The position numbers and the translations under genes were made by a program. A model generated the notes under the pieces. That model saw only the letters and a list, made by a program, of their open reading frames with translations. It did no database searches and was not told the DNA's origin. A stretch of 64,000 nt of DNA from Karstenula rhodostoma CBS 690.94 (lineage: Eukaryota; Ascomycota; Dothideomycetes; Pleosporales; Didymosphaeriaceae): NCBI GenBank assembly GCA_010093485.1, contig MU001492.1, positions 853,571 to 917,570 on the forward strand, read 5' to 3'. Of this stretch, positions 46,413 to 59,623 are shown in pieces. How positions within the stretch are numbered: position 1 is the first letter of the stretch; each line of letters opens with the position of its first letter.

Positions 46413-47702
46413 CTAGTATTAGTTAATTACCTCTTTATTTATTTATTTAGAATTCTTACTTTACTAAGTTAAGTTTATTTAATTACTATCTTTCCCTAGA
46501 ACTAGTTATTAAAATCTATTAAAAGCTACTAATTATAGCTAGATACTAGTTAACTATATTATAATTCTTATTATTTTATTTTACTATTAATATAATACTA
46601 AGCTTCTATATTTAGTATTTTATAATTAAATACTATATACCCCTATTACTATTATTAAATACTAATTATATATAACTATTATTCTTATCTCTATTTTTTA
46701 TTTTTTATCCTTTACTTTTTATATATTACTCTATAGACTCTATACTTAGAACTTAAAATAGAACTTAGAACTTTTTTACTATTACTATTACTATTATTTA
46801 TATCTATACTACTATACTATATAAAATCTTTTATATCTAGTAAATATTTATTTTATTATTTATTACTTTTATTATAAACTTCTTATTCTCTTTAGTTTCT
46901 TTTTTATTATTATAGTAATTTTATATATCCTATATCTCTTATTACTATAGTATATATCTATAGCTAGAAGATAATAAATATTATATTACTAGCTAATTTA
47001 GTTTATATAGTTTAAGTATTTCTTTTATATCTATATATACTTTAGATTTAAATTCTAGCTAGCTCTTAACTTTCTAGATATTATAATTATTACCTATTAT
47101 TATTATTATTATTATTTAAATACCCTTATTATATTTCTCTATTTTATTATAGATATTAGTTATTAGTATCTCTAAATAGATAGTAGGGAATAAGTATATT
47201 ACTACCTATATAGGTTTATTAGTTAGATTAATTCTAAAATATAGATAATATATTAGTAAGTCTAAAACTATAAATATTATATTATATTATTAAGTAGAAT
47301 TTATAGTATACTAGAAATAGGTATTTTACTTATATTTTTTTCTTTTCTTATATATATACTATTAATAACTAATAAAGTATAGAATAGGAGAAAGTAATAT
47401 AGATAGTAATATCTATCTATATATATTTTTCTTCTAGTTTTAATAAGAACTATTCTTTTTAATACCTTATTAATTCTTTATTATTAGATTTCTTATATAT
47501 TAGTAAATATATACTAAGCCTATTTTAACTAGCTTAGTACTATACCCTTTTTAGTTAGCCTATATATAAATACTAGATAAGCCTTAGTTACTTTTTTAGT
47601 CCCTCTTTATTTATATATTAGTAAAGTATAATATACCTTTTTATCCCCTTTACTTTATTAATTTACCTACCCTTATAGTAATCGTATATAATATATAGTC
47701 TC
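46413..47702 (+). repeat. Repeat family C, copy 1
   Basis: About 1.29 kb that recurs in reverse orientation at 61249-62525, with only about 5 nt net length difference over 1.2 kb. Differences are mostly transitions. No reading frame, terminal inverted repeat or LTR structure was identified, so the class is unknown. The last roughly 120-190 bp also occur at 62868-62990 and 63110-63310. Confidence 0.8.
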
Positions 47703-49410
47703 TATTAACTCTTTAATATTTATATTATATTATTTCTAAATTATTCTATATAATACCCTCTATTATAAATAGAGATAATTTATAAAAACTTAATATACCT
47801 CTATATTAAATAGAAAGATATAATTAGCTACTAAGCTTTAGTTTCTTTATATACTAGCTATAGTATTATAATTACTTACCTTTATTAGGCTATATAGTAA
47901 ATAGCTTATTATACCTACTATATTAGCTTATATTTAATCTATTTATTAGATTCTAGTATATTTACTTATTTTCTAGAAACTTATTATAGACTAGTAAATT
48001 AATATATCTATTCTAGTTATCCTTTTTATTATTACTTTCTTTAAATTATTTTCTTATAAGTCTATTAGCTCTTATAGCTAGTATAAAATATTTATATATA
48101 GTTTTTTCTAGATTATTAAAAGGGATATTCTTATAATAGTAAAGTTTAAAATACCTTTTTTTTATTTATTAGCTAATACTATACCCCCTATTATATCTAA
48201 GAGAATATTTATACTAGTAGTTTCTATCTTCTATTTAATTTATTACTAGTACTATCTAGTATAGCCTTATAGGGTAAAGTATAGTTACTATACTAATCTA
48301 TAATAGTATTAATATTAATAAATAGGAGTAAATTATAATATAGAAAGATTATTTATTTATATTAGTATTAGTATTAGGCCACTACTATAGATATATATAG
48401 GAAGTAAAGTAAATCTATAAAGATAGGGTATATATATATACTAAGTATACTATACTAAATAATAATTTATATAATATAAGTAATTATACTATTAAATATT
48501 CTAGAACCCTAAAAACTTATATATATCTAATCTAACTTTTTATTAACTTATATAATATATAAGTTATATATACTATTTATTCTTTTTTACTATAAATTTA
48601 TATACTAATAGTAACTATTAGTATAGAACTAAGAATAGAATAAGAATATATAATATATTTATCTCTTTTCTAATTAAATAATAAAGTACTAGTAGCTAAG
48701 TAAGATATAGTCTATCTATAAAAAGTAAGATAGTAATTAAATATAGTATAATATATACCCCTTAGATATCTAAATATATTAGATACTCTAATAGGTAAGT
48801 TTTAGATTAATATAGTAATATATATTATAACTATAATTATCTAAAAATATTAGAATTAGTCCTTCTAATAACTAATACTTACTAATAAATACTAAAAGAA
48901 AAATAAAGAAAAAATCTTATAAGTAAGCTAAATTACTAGATACCTACTATAGATTTTAAAAGTTTAAAACTATAGTACTATATACTAAATAACTTAATCT
49001 ATTACTAAAAGATAGTAGTACTTAAATTAACTAAAGTATAAACTATCTAAATATATTTAAAAAACCCTATATATAATATTATATAATAAATTATAAGCCT
49101 AGATTTTTATAGCTATTATAGTAACTAAATAAACTAGTAACTATATTTAAAAAGTTACTAAAGAAACTAGAGTTAATATTATTTTTAGAATTAATTTATA
49201 TCTAAATAAGTAATAGTCTATAGTAGGTATATTAGAATAGAACTATTAATAAATCCTTAAATATTAGTATCTCCTAATATAAAATTAAAAAAATTATTTA
49301 TATTTAAAAATAAATAGTAAAGTTTATAAGCTAATACCCCTTTTATATATATATATAGTATAATCTAACTATACTCTAGATAAGCCTATATCTAAAATAT
49401 AAAGGGCTTA

Positions 49411-49690
49411 TTAACTATAATATAACTATATAATTATAGACTAAAACTAAATTTAGAGATATCCCCTTATAAGGCCCTCTAGGATAACTAGTAGAGCTTA
49501 GAATAAGTATATAAATATAAGATTTATTATCTATTATAGAGGTCTATTATCTATATAATAGAATATTATTAACTATAATATAACTATATAATTATAGACT
49601 AAAACTAAATTTAGAGGTATTTCCTTATAAGGCCCTCTAAGATAGCTAGTAAAACTTAGAATAATTATATAAGTATAAGGTTTAGTACTT
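49411..49690. repeat. Direct repeat, about 120 bp, two copies 158 bp apart
   Basis: TTAACTATAATATAACTATA starts at 49411 and again at 49569. About 120 bp after each start align closely, including AAGGCCCTCTA. Differences are mainly transitions. Confidence 0.8.
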
Positions 49691-49999
49691 AATCCTTAGT
49701 TTTAGTTTATATTACTTAGGTAGGCTATTTCTTTTATAATTAGAAAGGGTTATTATATTATAAGTTATTATACTATCTATTATATAAGAGTAGAACTATC
49801 TTTAAATTTAGGGATATTCCCTTTTAAGACTATAGTAAATAAATAGAGTAGGTATTTATTATAATAAATAAGAGGAGGAGACTAATATAAAGAGTAATAT
49901 ATACTATTATAAATAATTATAAATACTAAAGTATAGAATTTATAAAAAAGAAAATAAAAAAAAAATAGTAAAGTTATATAATTATAGATATTAACTTTA

Positions 50000-50660
50000 T
50001 TTATACTAAACCTAATTAAGTTATATAGATAAGTAAAATAATAGTAAATAGTATATATATTTATACCTAGAGACTATATTATTATATTAATATATAAGAG
50101 TATTTTTATATATATATAACTAAGTATTTACTATTATAATTAATTTCTTATATATAGGGTAGCCCTATACTAATACTAATTATTAGTAAGAAAAGAAATA
50201 TTAATATAGAATATATAAATAATCTACTATATAATATAATATAGACTTATATTACCTTTACTTTTACTAAGTTTAATTAATATATATAGATAAGTAATAT
50301 AATAGTAAATAATATATATTTCTATACCTTAAAACTATATTATTATATTAATATATATAAGTATTTTTATATATATATAGCTAAGTATTTACTAATATAA
50401 TTAGTTTTCTTTTACTAAGTTTAATTAATATATATAGATAAGTAATATAATAGTAAATAATATATATTTCTATACCTTAAAACTATATTATTATATTAAT
50501 ATATATAAGTATTTTTATATATATATAGCTAAGTATTTACTAATATAATTAGTTTTCTATATATAGGGTAGCCCTATATTAATATTAATAATTAGTAAGT
50601 AAAGAAATATTAATATAGAATATATAAGTAATCTACTATATAATATAATATAGACTTAAA
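50000..50660. repeat. Nested tandem duplications, 138-bp unit
   Basis: Units beginning TTTTACTAAG at 50272 and 50410 are adjacent and nearly identical (138 bp each). A more diverged unit lies at about 50000-50145. A downstream block beginning AGGGTAGCCC occurs at about 50157 and again about 50567. This indicates at least two rounds of duplication. Confidence 0.8.
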
Positions 50661-51360
50661 AGTAATAGAATAATAATAAAGACCCTTTATATACTAAAGG
50701 ATAAAAATTAACTTTTATACTTTCTACTATTTCTATAACCTTTACCCTCTATCTTATATAGTTAACTACTATAAAGAGCTTTTATTTAAACTTCTTAGTA
50801 AGCTAGTAGCGCTAGTATTACTAATAAGTAATAAATCCCTAAATATAACTTAAATTTATTAAAGTAGTATTAAATAACCTTTTATTAATCTATATACTTA
50901 TAGGGGAGGGCCTAGCTTAGTTTATTTATATAGAAACTTAAAGATAGACTATAGAAGTTTTATAACTTAATTATTCTACTATTTATACCTATAACTATAG
51001 AATAAAGGGGGTTTTAAAGGATATAGAACCTTTTATTATAGTAAAGATTTCTTAATAATAATAGTTCTATATATAAATAATAAAAACTAGTATATTATTA
51101 ATACTTAAGTTATCCTTATAAAATTAAATATCGCTAGTTAAGTTTTATATAAAACTCTATTAGCTACTAAAATAGCTACTAGTATTAAGTTATTTATAGA
51201 TACCTTTTAGTACTATAACTAATAAACTAGATTAATAAAACTAATATCTAAAGAAATTATAAAGAAATTAAAAGTTTATAGAAACTATAGATAAATTAGA
51301 AGCCTATAGAAACTATATTTAATAATATTAATAATATTAATAGTATTAATTAATAGTACT

Positions 51361-51397
51361 AATTCTAGATTTTAATTCTAGGTTTTAATTTTAGGTC
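51361..51397. repeat. 13-bp minisatellite, left half, split by retrotransposon B
   Basis: AATTCTAGRTTTT-type units start at 51361, 51374 and 51387. The array resumes at 59578 beyond the element with units at 59585, 59598 and 59611, so B inserted inside it. The last five bases (51393-51397, AGGTC) are the target-site duplication. Confidence 0.8.
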
Positions 51398-51643
51398 TAT
51401 AAGGGTTAATTTAACCTAAGATTAAATCCCCTTATAGGATATTTACCTATTTTTAAGTTTAGGCCTTATCTAGTAGCCTATATATAGATTAGTTAGTAGA
51501 TTTTAAATATCTAGTATATAGAGAGTTCCTCCTTAGAACCCTCTTTATCTTAATATCTTAAGTTTAGTTTTAATTTATATAGTTTCTTTTATCTATTTAA
51601 TTCTAAAAGTATTTACCTTATTTAGCTATATTCTAGTTTTATA
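51398..51643 (+). repeat. 5' LTR of copy B
   Basis: 246 bp, starting TATAAGGG and ending TTTTATA. Matches 59332-59577 with transition differences only, as far as I compared. Confidence 0.9.
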
Positions 51644-51753
51644 TTAAACTTAAAACCCTTTCTTTTAGCTAGAGATTAGTAACTATAATATCTACCTTTA
51701 GCTTTTTAGGTATAGAAAGGTCTATTAAAATCCTAAAATTTTTTTTTAAATTA

Positions 51754-51966
51754 GCTATTAAGGTACTAGAATATCCTCTAAAGTCCTTATTAAAGGCTAG
51801 CTATTAAGGTACTAGAATATCCTCTAAAGTCCTTATTAAAGACTAGCTATTAAGGCACTAGAATATCCTCTAAAGTCCTTATTAAAGGCTAGCTATTAAG
51901 GTACTAGAATATCTTCTAAAGTCCTTATTAAAGACTAGTTATTAAGGTACTAGAATATCCTCTTAG
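51754..51966. repeat. 46-bp minisatellite in the leader of copy B (five units)
   Basis: GCTATTAAGG or its variant begins at 51754, 51800, 51846, 51892 and 51938, exactly 46 bp apart. One unit more than in copy A. Confidence 0.92.
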
Positions 51967-54900
51967 ATTTTTTAAACTCCCTTAAAGACCTACTAATATT
52001 AGGTACTTTTAGTAGAATTAACTATTATAAAGATTAAATCCCTTTTAAATAAAAGTATATACCTATTATAAATATATTAAAAATAATATATATACCTTTA
52101 GTAAATAAACTTAAAATATAACTAACTACCTACTTATTACTTATACCTTATCTATCTAAACCTACCTTTTACCCTTATAGTAAATATTAATTTATATAAT
52201 ATTTTTATCTTAGATAGTCTTTTCTCTCTATTTATTTTACCTCTAAATAGCTTTATATCTATTATACTACTATCTATAATTAAGTATATAAAAATAAAAT
52301 CTTTAATATCTAAATAGTCTATTAATAGGGACCTAATATCTTTTCTTTAGAGTTATACTAGAACTTACTCTATAAGCCGTGCTACTAAAGTAATAGTAAC
52401 TTTTAATTTTAGTAAAGAAGATTTTAATAATATTTTAAAGGTAAATAACCCCTATTATAATATAACTATAAGTAAAATATTATATATACTACCTTAAAAT
52501 TATTTATCTATTCTAATATAAAAATAGGTACTAGTAACTAAAGCCTTTAGTATATAACTTCCCTATAAACTAGAAAACCTATTCTTTTAGATTAAACTTT
52601 TCTTACTAGAACTAGATATCTAGCTACCTAAAGGTATTAAAGAATATTTAGCTAATATTAGTAAGGTTAAGAAAAAATTAGGCCTCTATTAGAATTCTAG
52701 AACTAGAAACTATAAAGAGAAAGAAGATAACTTTAAGGCTAGTCTATAGGTAGCTAGACTATAAGAACTAGAGAAAGTATCTAAACTATATATAGTCTTT
52801 ACTAATATTAATATAATTATTCTAAATCTAATTACTTTAGATAGAAAGAATCTAGAGACTTTAAACTACTAAGGCCTAGAATTTACTACTATTTCTAATA
52901 TATATATAGGCTATATTAAAACTAATATAGCCCTATTTACTATAAAGCTATAGCTTATAGTCTTATCCTATTATATATATAAAGTATAGAACTAGTAATA
53001 AAAGCTAGTCTAGTAAAATACTAATTTAAATAATAAAATTAATATTATAATAGATTTTTAAATATAGACTTAAAAGGAAAATAGTTATTTATAAACTAAA
53101 ATTATAGAATTAAAGAAGACTATTAAGACTAAAAATTAATTAATATAGGTAATAATTAGTAACTTAAATAGTAATAATAGTTTTAAGTTATTTTACTAGT
53201 TTAGTACTTTCTCTACTAAGCTAGTGCCTACTATTAAATATAATACTAAACTAGTTATTTTAAAAATAGATAGTTAGTAAGGTATAGACTATTCTACTAT
53301 AGGTTAATATATTCTAAGAGTAAATACTCTTAATAAACTTTTTTATAAAGTACTAAACCTTTATTATATAAAGTACTAAGCTCGCTAGAATAAATACCTA
53401 TCCCTTAAGATTCTAGACTCTAATAAGTTTAATAGTAATAAGACTTAGTTTAAGCTATAGTTCTATTTACTAGAGGTTAAGATTAAATCTAATATAGACT
53501 ATTTTTAGTAAGATATTTCTAAAGAATATACTATAGCTATTACTAATTATATTAATATATAGCTAGAAGGCTATATCTTTAAAATTTTTAATATTTAGAA
53601 ATAGTAGTAATTAACTATATCTCTTATAGGTTTATATAACTACCTCTAAGCTATATTTATACTACTAAACTAGGATATTAATATCTATACTAATCTCTAG
53701 AAAATAATACTTTTATCTAAAGGAGATATAAACTTATTTATTATATAGTATAATATATTTATAAACTAGACTAGATTTTATCCTAATAATTCTAAAAAGA
53801 TACTCTATAAAAAGCTCTATATAAAGCTTACTAACTAGCTTATTTAGAATACTATTAATTCTACTATAAACTATAATAAATTTTATACTATTATCTATAA
53901 GCTATATAAAGCCTTTAAGTATAATTATTAGACTAACTATAACTAACTTATTCCCTCTACCCTATACTATTATAAAGAGTTTTTATTATAAATAGTTACT
54001 TTAGCCCCTTATTATACTATAAAACTACCTAAAGATACTATAGTAGAATTAGCTCTAAAGTATTAATTTACTAACCCTAAATATAGATACTCTAGAGAGT
54101 AGTATTATAAAAATTAGATATATTATAACTACCTCTCTAAAAACTATATCTACTATAATTACTCTATTAAACTTTATAATAGGTATACTATTACTACTAT
54201 TATAAAGGTTTAAAAAGAAAATAAGATTTATTTTTTTCTAGAATTTAGTAATAAATATACCTCTAATAAAGACTTTAAGTTAGACTTTAAATTAGAAAAC
54301 TAGAAGTACTAGATAACTTTAGGCTAGTATTTCTAATAGGAGTAGTAGGTATAGAACTAATTAACCTATAGAAGCTAGTATTCTACCCTAAGAAGTATTA
54401 TACTAACCTTAAAGGTATTTAAATCCCTAACTTATTTAGAGGAATACCTTTTATACTTCCTATAATATTCTAAAATAATAGATATAAAGTTTATATATAT
54501 AGTTTTATTAATTCTAGTATATCTATATATAATCTTATTATCTTATAGTTAGAGAAAGTACTAAGGTACTAACTTAGTATTAAGTTAATATAGCTTAAAT
54601 ACCTAATCCCTTTTAAAAGTTTTACTAGTAAGAAGGCTATTTTAGTTAATTACTACTTTTAAGTAGTACTTAATATTAATAGATATTCTATAATTATATA
54701 GTTTATTCTATATAAAATAGGAAACTATAACCTTATTATAGGATAAAAATTCTTTAAGAATATTAAGATATTAATTAATTATTATAACTAGTACTTAATA
54801 TAGCTAGATAATATACTATTATAGGTTATTACTCTATTTATAGTATTATACTACCTACTCCTACTAATTAATAAAGAATACTAGTTTAATACTAACTAAT

Positions 54901-55969
54901 AGAATACTAATTTTAAAAAGGAGGATATTTAATTTTAATAAGTATAATTACTCTATAGGGAATACTCCTCTATAAAGGAGTTTAAAATCTCTATAGAGCC
55001 TATAATATTATTTATCTCTCTAGTATAAACTACCCCCTAAAACTATAGTAATTATTAACTACTTTTAGTAGAGCCTATTCTAAATAAGGACTTTATTATA
55101 GTATACTATATATCTTTAAATAAGAATAGTAATAAAGCTAAACTATTAGAGTCTAGGGATAAGAATTAATAATTAGTTAAGTTTAATATTAAGAATAATA
55201 CCCTAGTATATAGATATAATAATAAGTTACTATATAATAATAAATTATTACTAGGGAAATTAACTACCTCTACTAAGTCTAATTCTACTAGAAACTCTAG
55301 TAAATAAGCTACTAAGAAATTTTTATAAGAGCTAAAAATTAAATTAAAAAACTATCTAAAGGACTAAGTTATTACTACCTTCTACCCTATAGAGTAGCTT
55401 TAATATAAAGAAGATTTATATAAAATAAATAAAGTATTATTTAATCTAGAACTACTACCCCTAGAGGAACCCCCTAAGTATTAAATACTAATAAGGGAAT
55501 AGCTTTTTAAGGTTAGTATTAATATTTTAACTATTTCTACTATAGTATTTATAGTTAGTATATAAAATATAGAGATTAGCTTTATTAGTTAATATAAGTT
55601 ATTTAAACTTATAGAAACTAAGTATTATAAGAAGGAAACTATAGCTAACTTTCTAAAAAAGTCTTAAGAATAGTTACTAGTAGAACTTAAAACTAAGCTT
55701 CCCTATTATAGATAGGTAGGAATAGATATTTCTTACTTTAGTAAATAAGAGGTAAATACCTTACCCCTATAATAAAAAGGTATTAACTATAATATTATCC
55801 TTACTAAAAATATTAGTATTTTAAAGACCTCCCTATTATATCTTATATCCCTTAATAAACTAGAATTACTATATTTATATATTTAGAATATAGTAAAAAA
55901 AGGATTTATCTCTCCTAGTAATACTAGTTTTACCTCCCCTATCTTATATATAAAGAAGTTTAGAGGGGG

Positions 55970-58770
55970 GTAGTATTTTTATATTAATTATAAAAGGCTT
56001 AATAGTATTACTAAAAAGAATATTACTTCTATACTACTACTAGAGAAAATTTTTATATATTTATTTAGGATATATATATTTACTAAACTAGACCTATAAT
56101 AAGCCTTTTACTATATATAACTTACTAAATATACCTTTAACCTTTTTATATTTTAAATTTAATATAATAACTTTAAGTATAATATTTTTCCTTTTAGTAT
56201 AACTAATAGACTAGTATTATTCTAATACTTTATTAATATAATTCTAACTAATATAATTAATTTAATTTATATAGTTTATATTAATAATATCCTTATCTAC
56301 TCTAAGAACCCCCTAGAGTATAAGGCTTATATATTTAAAGTTATTAAATAGCTAAAAAAGTACTACCTCTATTATAATATTAAGAAAAGTAAATTTATTA
56401 TTTAAGAAGTTAAATTCCTAAACTTTATTATTACTACTAACAGGATCTATAAGGACCTTAAAAAGGAAATTATAATATAGAACTAGAAAGAGTTTACTAG
56501 TCTCTATATTCTCTAATTCTTTTTAGAATTCTATAATTACTATTAGATCTACCTTAAAAACTATAGATATATTATTTAACCCCTTACTAAGCTAACTAAA
56601 AAAGGCGCCTAGTATAAGTTTAAAAATAAGAAATATACTACTTTTTAAGCTATAAAGGATTTTCTCTACTTAGATAATCTTATTATATAGTACTCCCCCT
56701 ACTATAAGATATAGATAGAAACTAATACTAGTAATAGTATTATTATAGAAGCTATCTTATAAATATAAAATAATAGAATCTAGAAATCTTTTAGTTTCTA
56801 CTTATATAAAATAAAACTAGTAGAGATAAATTATAATATTTATAATAAGGAAATATTTATTATTATAGGTAAGTTATATATATAGTATATCTAGCTTATT
56901 AGTCTATAGTTAAAAGAGTTATTTACTATTATTATAGACTATTATATACTTAAATACTTCTCTATAAAGTAAGAATTTATACTCTATTAGACTTATTAGT
57001 TAGAAATATTATTTTAGTATAACTATATAATTATATTTCGCCCTAGATCTATAAATATTATAGCTAATATACTATTATAAAAATAGGAAGAACTAGTTAT
57101 ATAGAAGGTAAAAGCTAAATTAGCCTATATAATATATTTCTTCCCCTAATAATAAGATATTACTAATAATAATACTAATAATAAAAACTATAAAGTAGTA
57201 GTATTAGTTACTACTACTAAGCTAAACTAGTAGAATAAAAAGGCTAAATTATAAGACTCTTTTATTATACTAGTAGATTACCTACTTAAAGTAAATTATA
57301 TTAACCTAATTTTAAAACTACTTTAAGAGGCTATTTCTAAACTAAATAGTAAGTATAATAGAATATCTTTTAGGTTTCTTTTATACTAAGACTACTTAGT
57401 TATCTCTAAAACTAGTTAGTTTTAAATAATCCTTATTAATATAGTTTACTTCTACTAGATAACTATATACTTTAGTACTAAAAAGACTTATAAACTTATT
57501 TAGAAATTATACTATTAGAGCTATATATATATAGATATTAAATAGTTTATATAAAATTATAAAATCTATTATTAGACTAAGCCCCCTTATAATAAAAAGC
57601 TAGGCCTACTCTAGTTACTACCTATTCTAGAGACTATATAGTAAGATATTTCTATAGACTTTAAAAGCTTTTTACTAGACTAAAAGGGCTTTAATAATAT
57701 TATAGTTTATATATACTACTTAAATAAATATACCTTTTTACTACTATATTATAAGATAATTACTATAGAATAGACTACCTCCCTTTACTACTAGTATATC
57801 TAGAGAATCTTTAGTATCCCTAAATCTATTATATTAAATTAAGGGCTATAGTTTACTTCTAATTTTATTAATAAACTATATTATCTTATAGGTATATAGT
57901 AGAAACTTATATCTATAGATTATATCTAAATAGATAGCTAAACTAAGATATATAATAAGTATATTAACTAGTATCTTTACCTATTTATTAATAAATTTTA
58001 GAATAACTAGTTAGATCTACTCTTTTTAATAGACTAGGTATAAGCCTTTTTATTTAATAAATTTACTAGTTTCTCTTTATATAAAATTAAGTTTAGCTAT
58101 AAAATTAAAGTCTTATAGGACTAAAGGAATAGAGTTAGATTACCTAAAGACTCCCCTAATAATATTAGCTCTAAATAAGCCTATAAGTTTATTACTACTT
58201 ACCTTAAAGCTATTATTTAGGTCTATAATTAGGCCTATTAGAACTTCGTTATAATATAAGATTTAATAGTAAAATAAGTTAATAAATACTACTAACTATT
58301 TAATTTTATTATTAGTAACTTTATCTATATTACTCTAAAAGGCTTTTTAATATTATATCTCTCTATTAAGCTTAATAAGTAAATATATAGTCTATACTAT
58401 ATTATAGGGATAAAAGAATTATCCTATAAACTTAAATTACTATTATATATAAAAGTTTATTTAGTATTTTATATAAACTATCTTTAAAAAGTACCTAATA
58501 ACTTACTTTCTAGATAATACTAACTATAGGAACTACTAACTAAAGTTAATAGTATTCTTAAGTAGGAGATATTACTTATTTATAATAGCTAACTAAACTA
58601 GGGAAAACTCTAGTACTAAGTAGTATAGTAAGGCTATAACCTAAATAATATATAGTATCTAGTATTTAACTTTAGAAATACTCTAAAACTAATAGGTAAC
58701 TTTTATAATACTAATTTTTAGGTAGCTAGACTTCCTAAGTACCTAGATACTTAGAAGAAAGCTATCCTTA
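55970..58770 (+). pseudogene. pol remnant of copy B (RT, RNase H, integrase, chromodomain)
   Basis: RT spans about 55970-56500. Its active-site box at 56277-56300 reads YINNILIY, with Asn codons in place of the two catalytic Asp, followed by SKNPLEY. Segments such as IFTKLDL and FKYN precede it. RNase H should lie about 56700-57000. The integrase core is recognisable at 57645-57671 (DISIDFKSF) followed by KGFNNIIVYI. A chromodomain-like stretch runs about 58614-58760 (GYNLNNI, then a stop where Trp is usual, then YLVFNF). TAG and TAA codons replace many Trp/Gln codons, as RIP predicts. Confidence 0.85.
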
Positions 58771-59331
58771 ATAAAGTATTCTTAAATAGTAATTCTAAAA
58801 ATAATATACCTATTAAAATAGGTAATTAATAAAGGGTTACTTAAAAATAGACTAGTTAGTATAGTAGTTTAATCTAAATAGCCTATTTAGTATTTATAAG
58901 GTATACTTACTCTATACTTCTTAGTACTATAAAGGATTAAGTTTTATATATTAAGTACTTTAAGCCTTTAACTATAATAAGGAATTTAAAGTTTTAAACT
59001 AGATCTTAACCTCTTTTTATAGAATTAGGGAACTCTATATAATATATATATAATAGTGTATAGCTAACTACTTAGAAAAATTCTAAATAAAGATATTTTT
59101 ATATAGGAAATTATAGAGTCCTATATAATTATACTAGAATAGAATACTCTAATCTAGTCTATAATTATATAAGTTTAATAGGAAATTTTTTAAGGGTATA
59201 GAGGATATTTTCTTTATTTTTATTTTTTTCTTCTTAAACTAATTTATTCTTTTCTTTCTTTTTATAGATATAGGTATTTTTATAGTCCTTAGGGACTATT
59301 AAGACCCTAGATTATACTTAGAGGGGGGTAG

Positions 59332-59577
59332 TATAAGGGTTAATTTAACCTAAGGTTAAATCCCTTTATAAAATATTTATTTACCTTTAAGCTTAGGCCT
59401 TATCTAGTAGCCTATATATAGATTAGTTAGTAGATCTTAAATACCTAGTATATAGAGAGTCCCTCCCTAGAATCCTCTCTATTTTAATATTTTAAATTTA
59501 GTCTTAATTTATATAGTTTCTTCTATCTATCTAATTCTAAGAGTATTTACCCTATTTAGCTATATTCTAGCCTTATA
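59332..59577 (+). repeat. 3' LTR of copy B
   Basis: 246 bp, ends TCTAGCCTTATA; followed directly by the AGGTC duplication at 59578-59582. Confidence 0.9.
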
Positions 59578-59623
59578 AGGTCTTAATTCTAGGTTTTAAT
59601 TCTTAGTTAAAATCCTAGGTATA
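59578..59623. repeat. 13-bp minisatellite, right half, with target-site duplication of B
   Basis: Starts with AGGTC (target duplication), then 13-bp units at 59585, 59598 and 59611 in register with the left half once the element is removed. Confidence 0.8.

Larger units (their letters stand above)
47703..51358. repeat. Unclassified RIP-degraded DNA between family C copy 1 and retrotransposon B
   Basis: About 3.7 kb of TpA-rich sequence with no gene. Contains the direct repeats listed at 49411-49690 and 50000-50660. Otherwise not assignable by reading. Confidence 0.5.
51398..59577 (+). mobile_element. RIP-inactivated Ty3/gypsy chromovirus-type retrotransposon, copy B
   Basis: Complete 8,180-bp element in plus orientation. 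It has 246-bp LTRs (51398-51643 and 59332-59577), AGGTC duplications on both sides (51393-51397 and 59578-59582), and a polypurine tract GAGGGGGGTAG at 59321-59331 abutting the 3' LTR. A 46-bp minisatellite lies in the leader. Degraded gag-like and pol regions follow. A weak Cys/His-knuckle-like stretch is near 54100-54165, with Tyr codons where Cys would be expected. The order RT, integrase, chromodomain places it in Ty3/gypsy chromoviruses by family knowledge. No frame is intact. Confidence 0.93.

Noticed and set aside
47703..51358. Search for a mitochondrial or plasmid origin of the AT-rich block
   Set aside because: The block contains nuclear LTR retrotransposons with RIP dinucleotide bias and no mitochondrial genes, so it is nuclear heterochromatin-like DNA.
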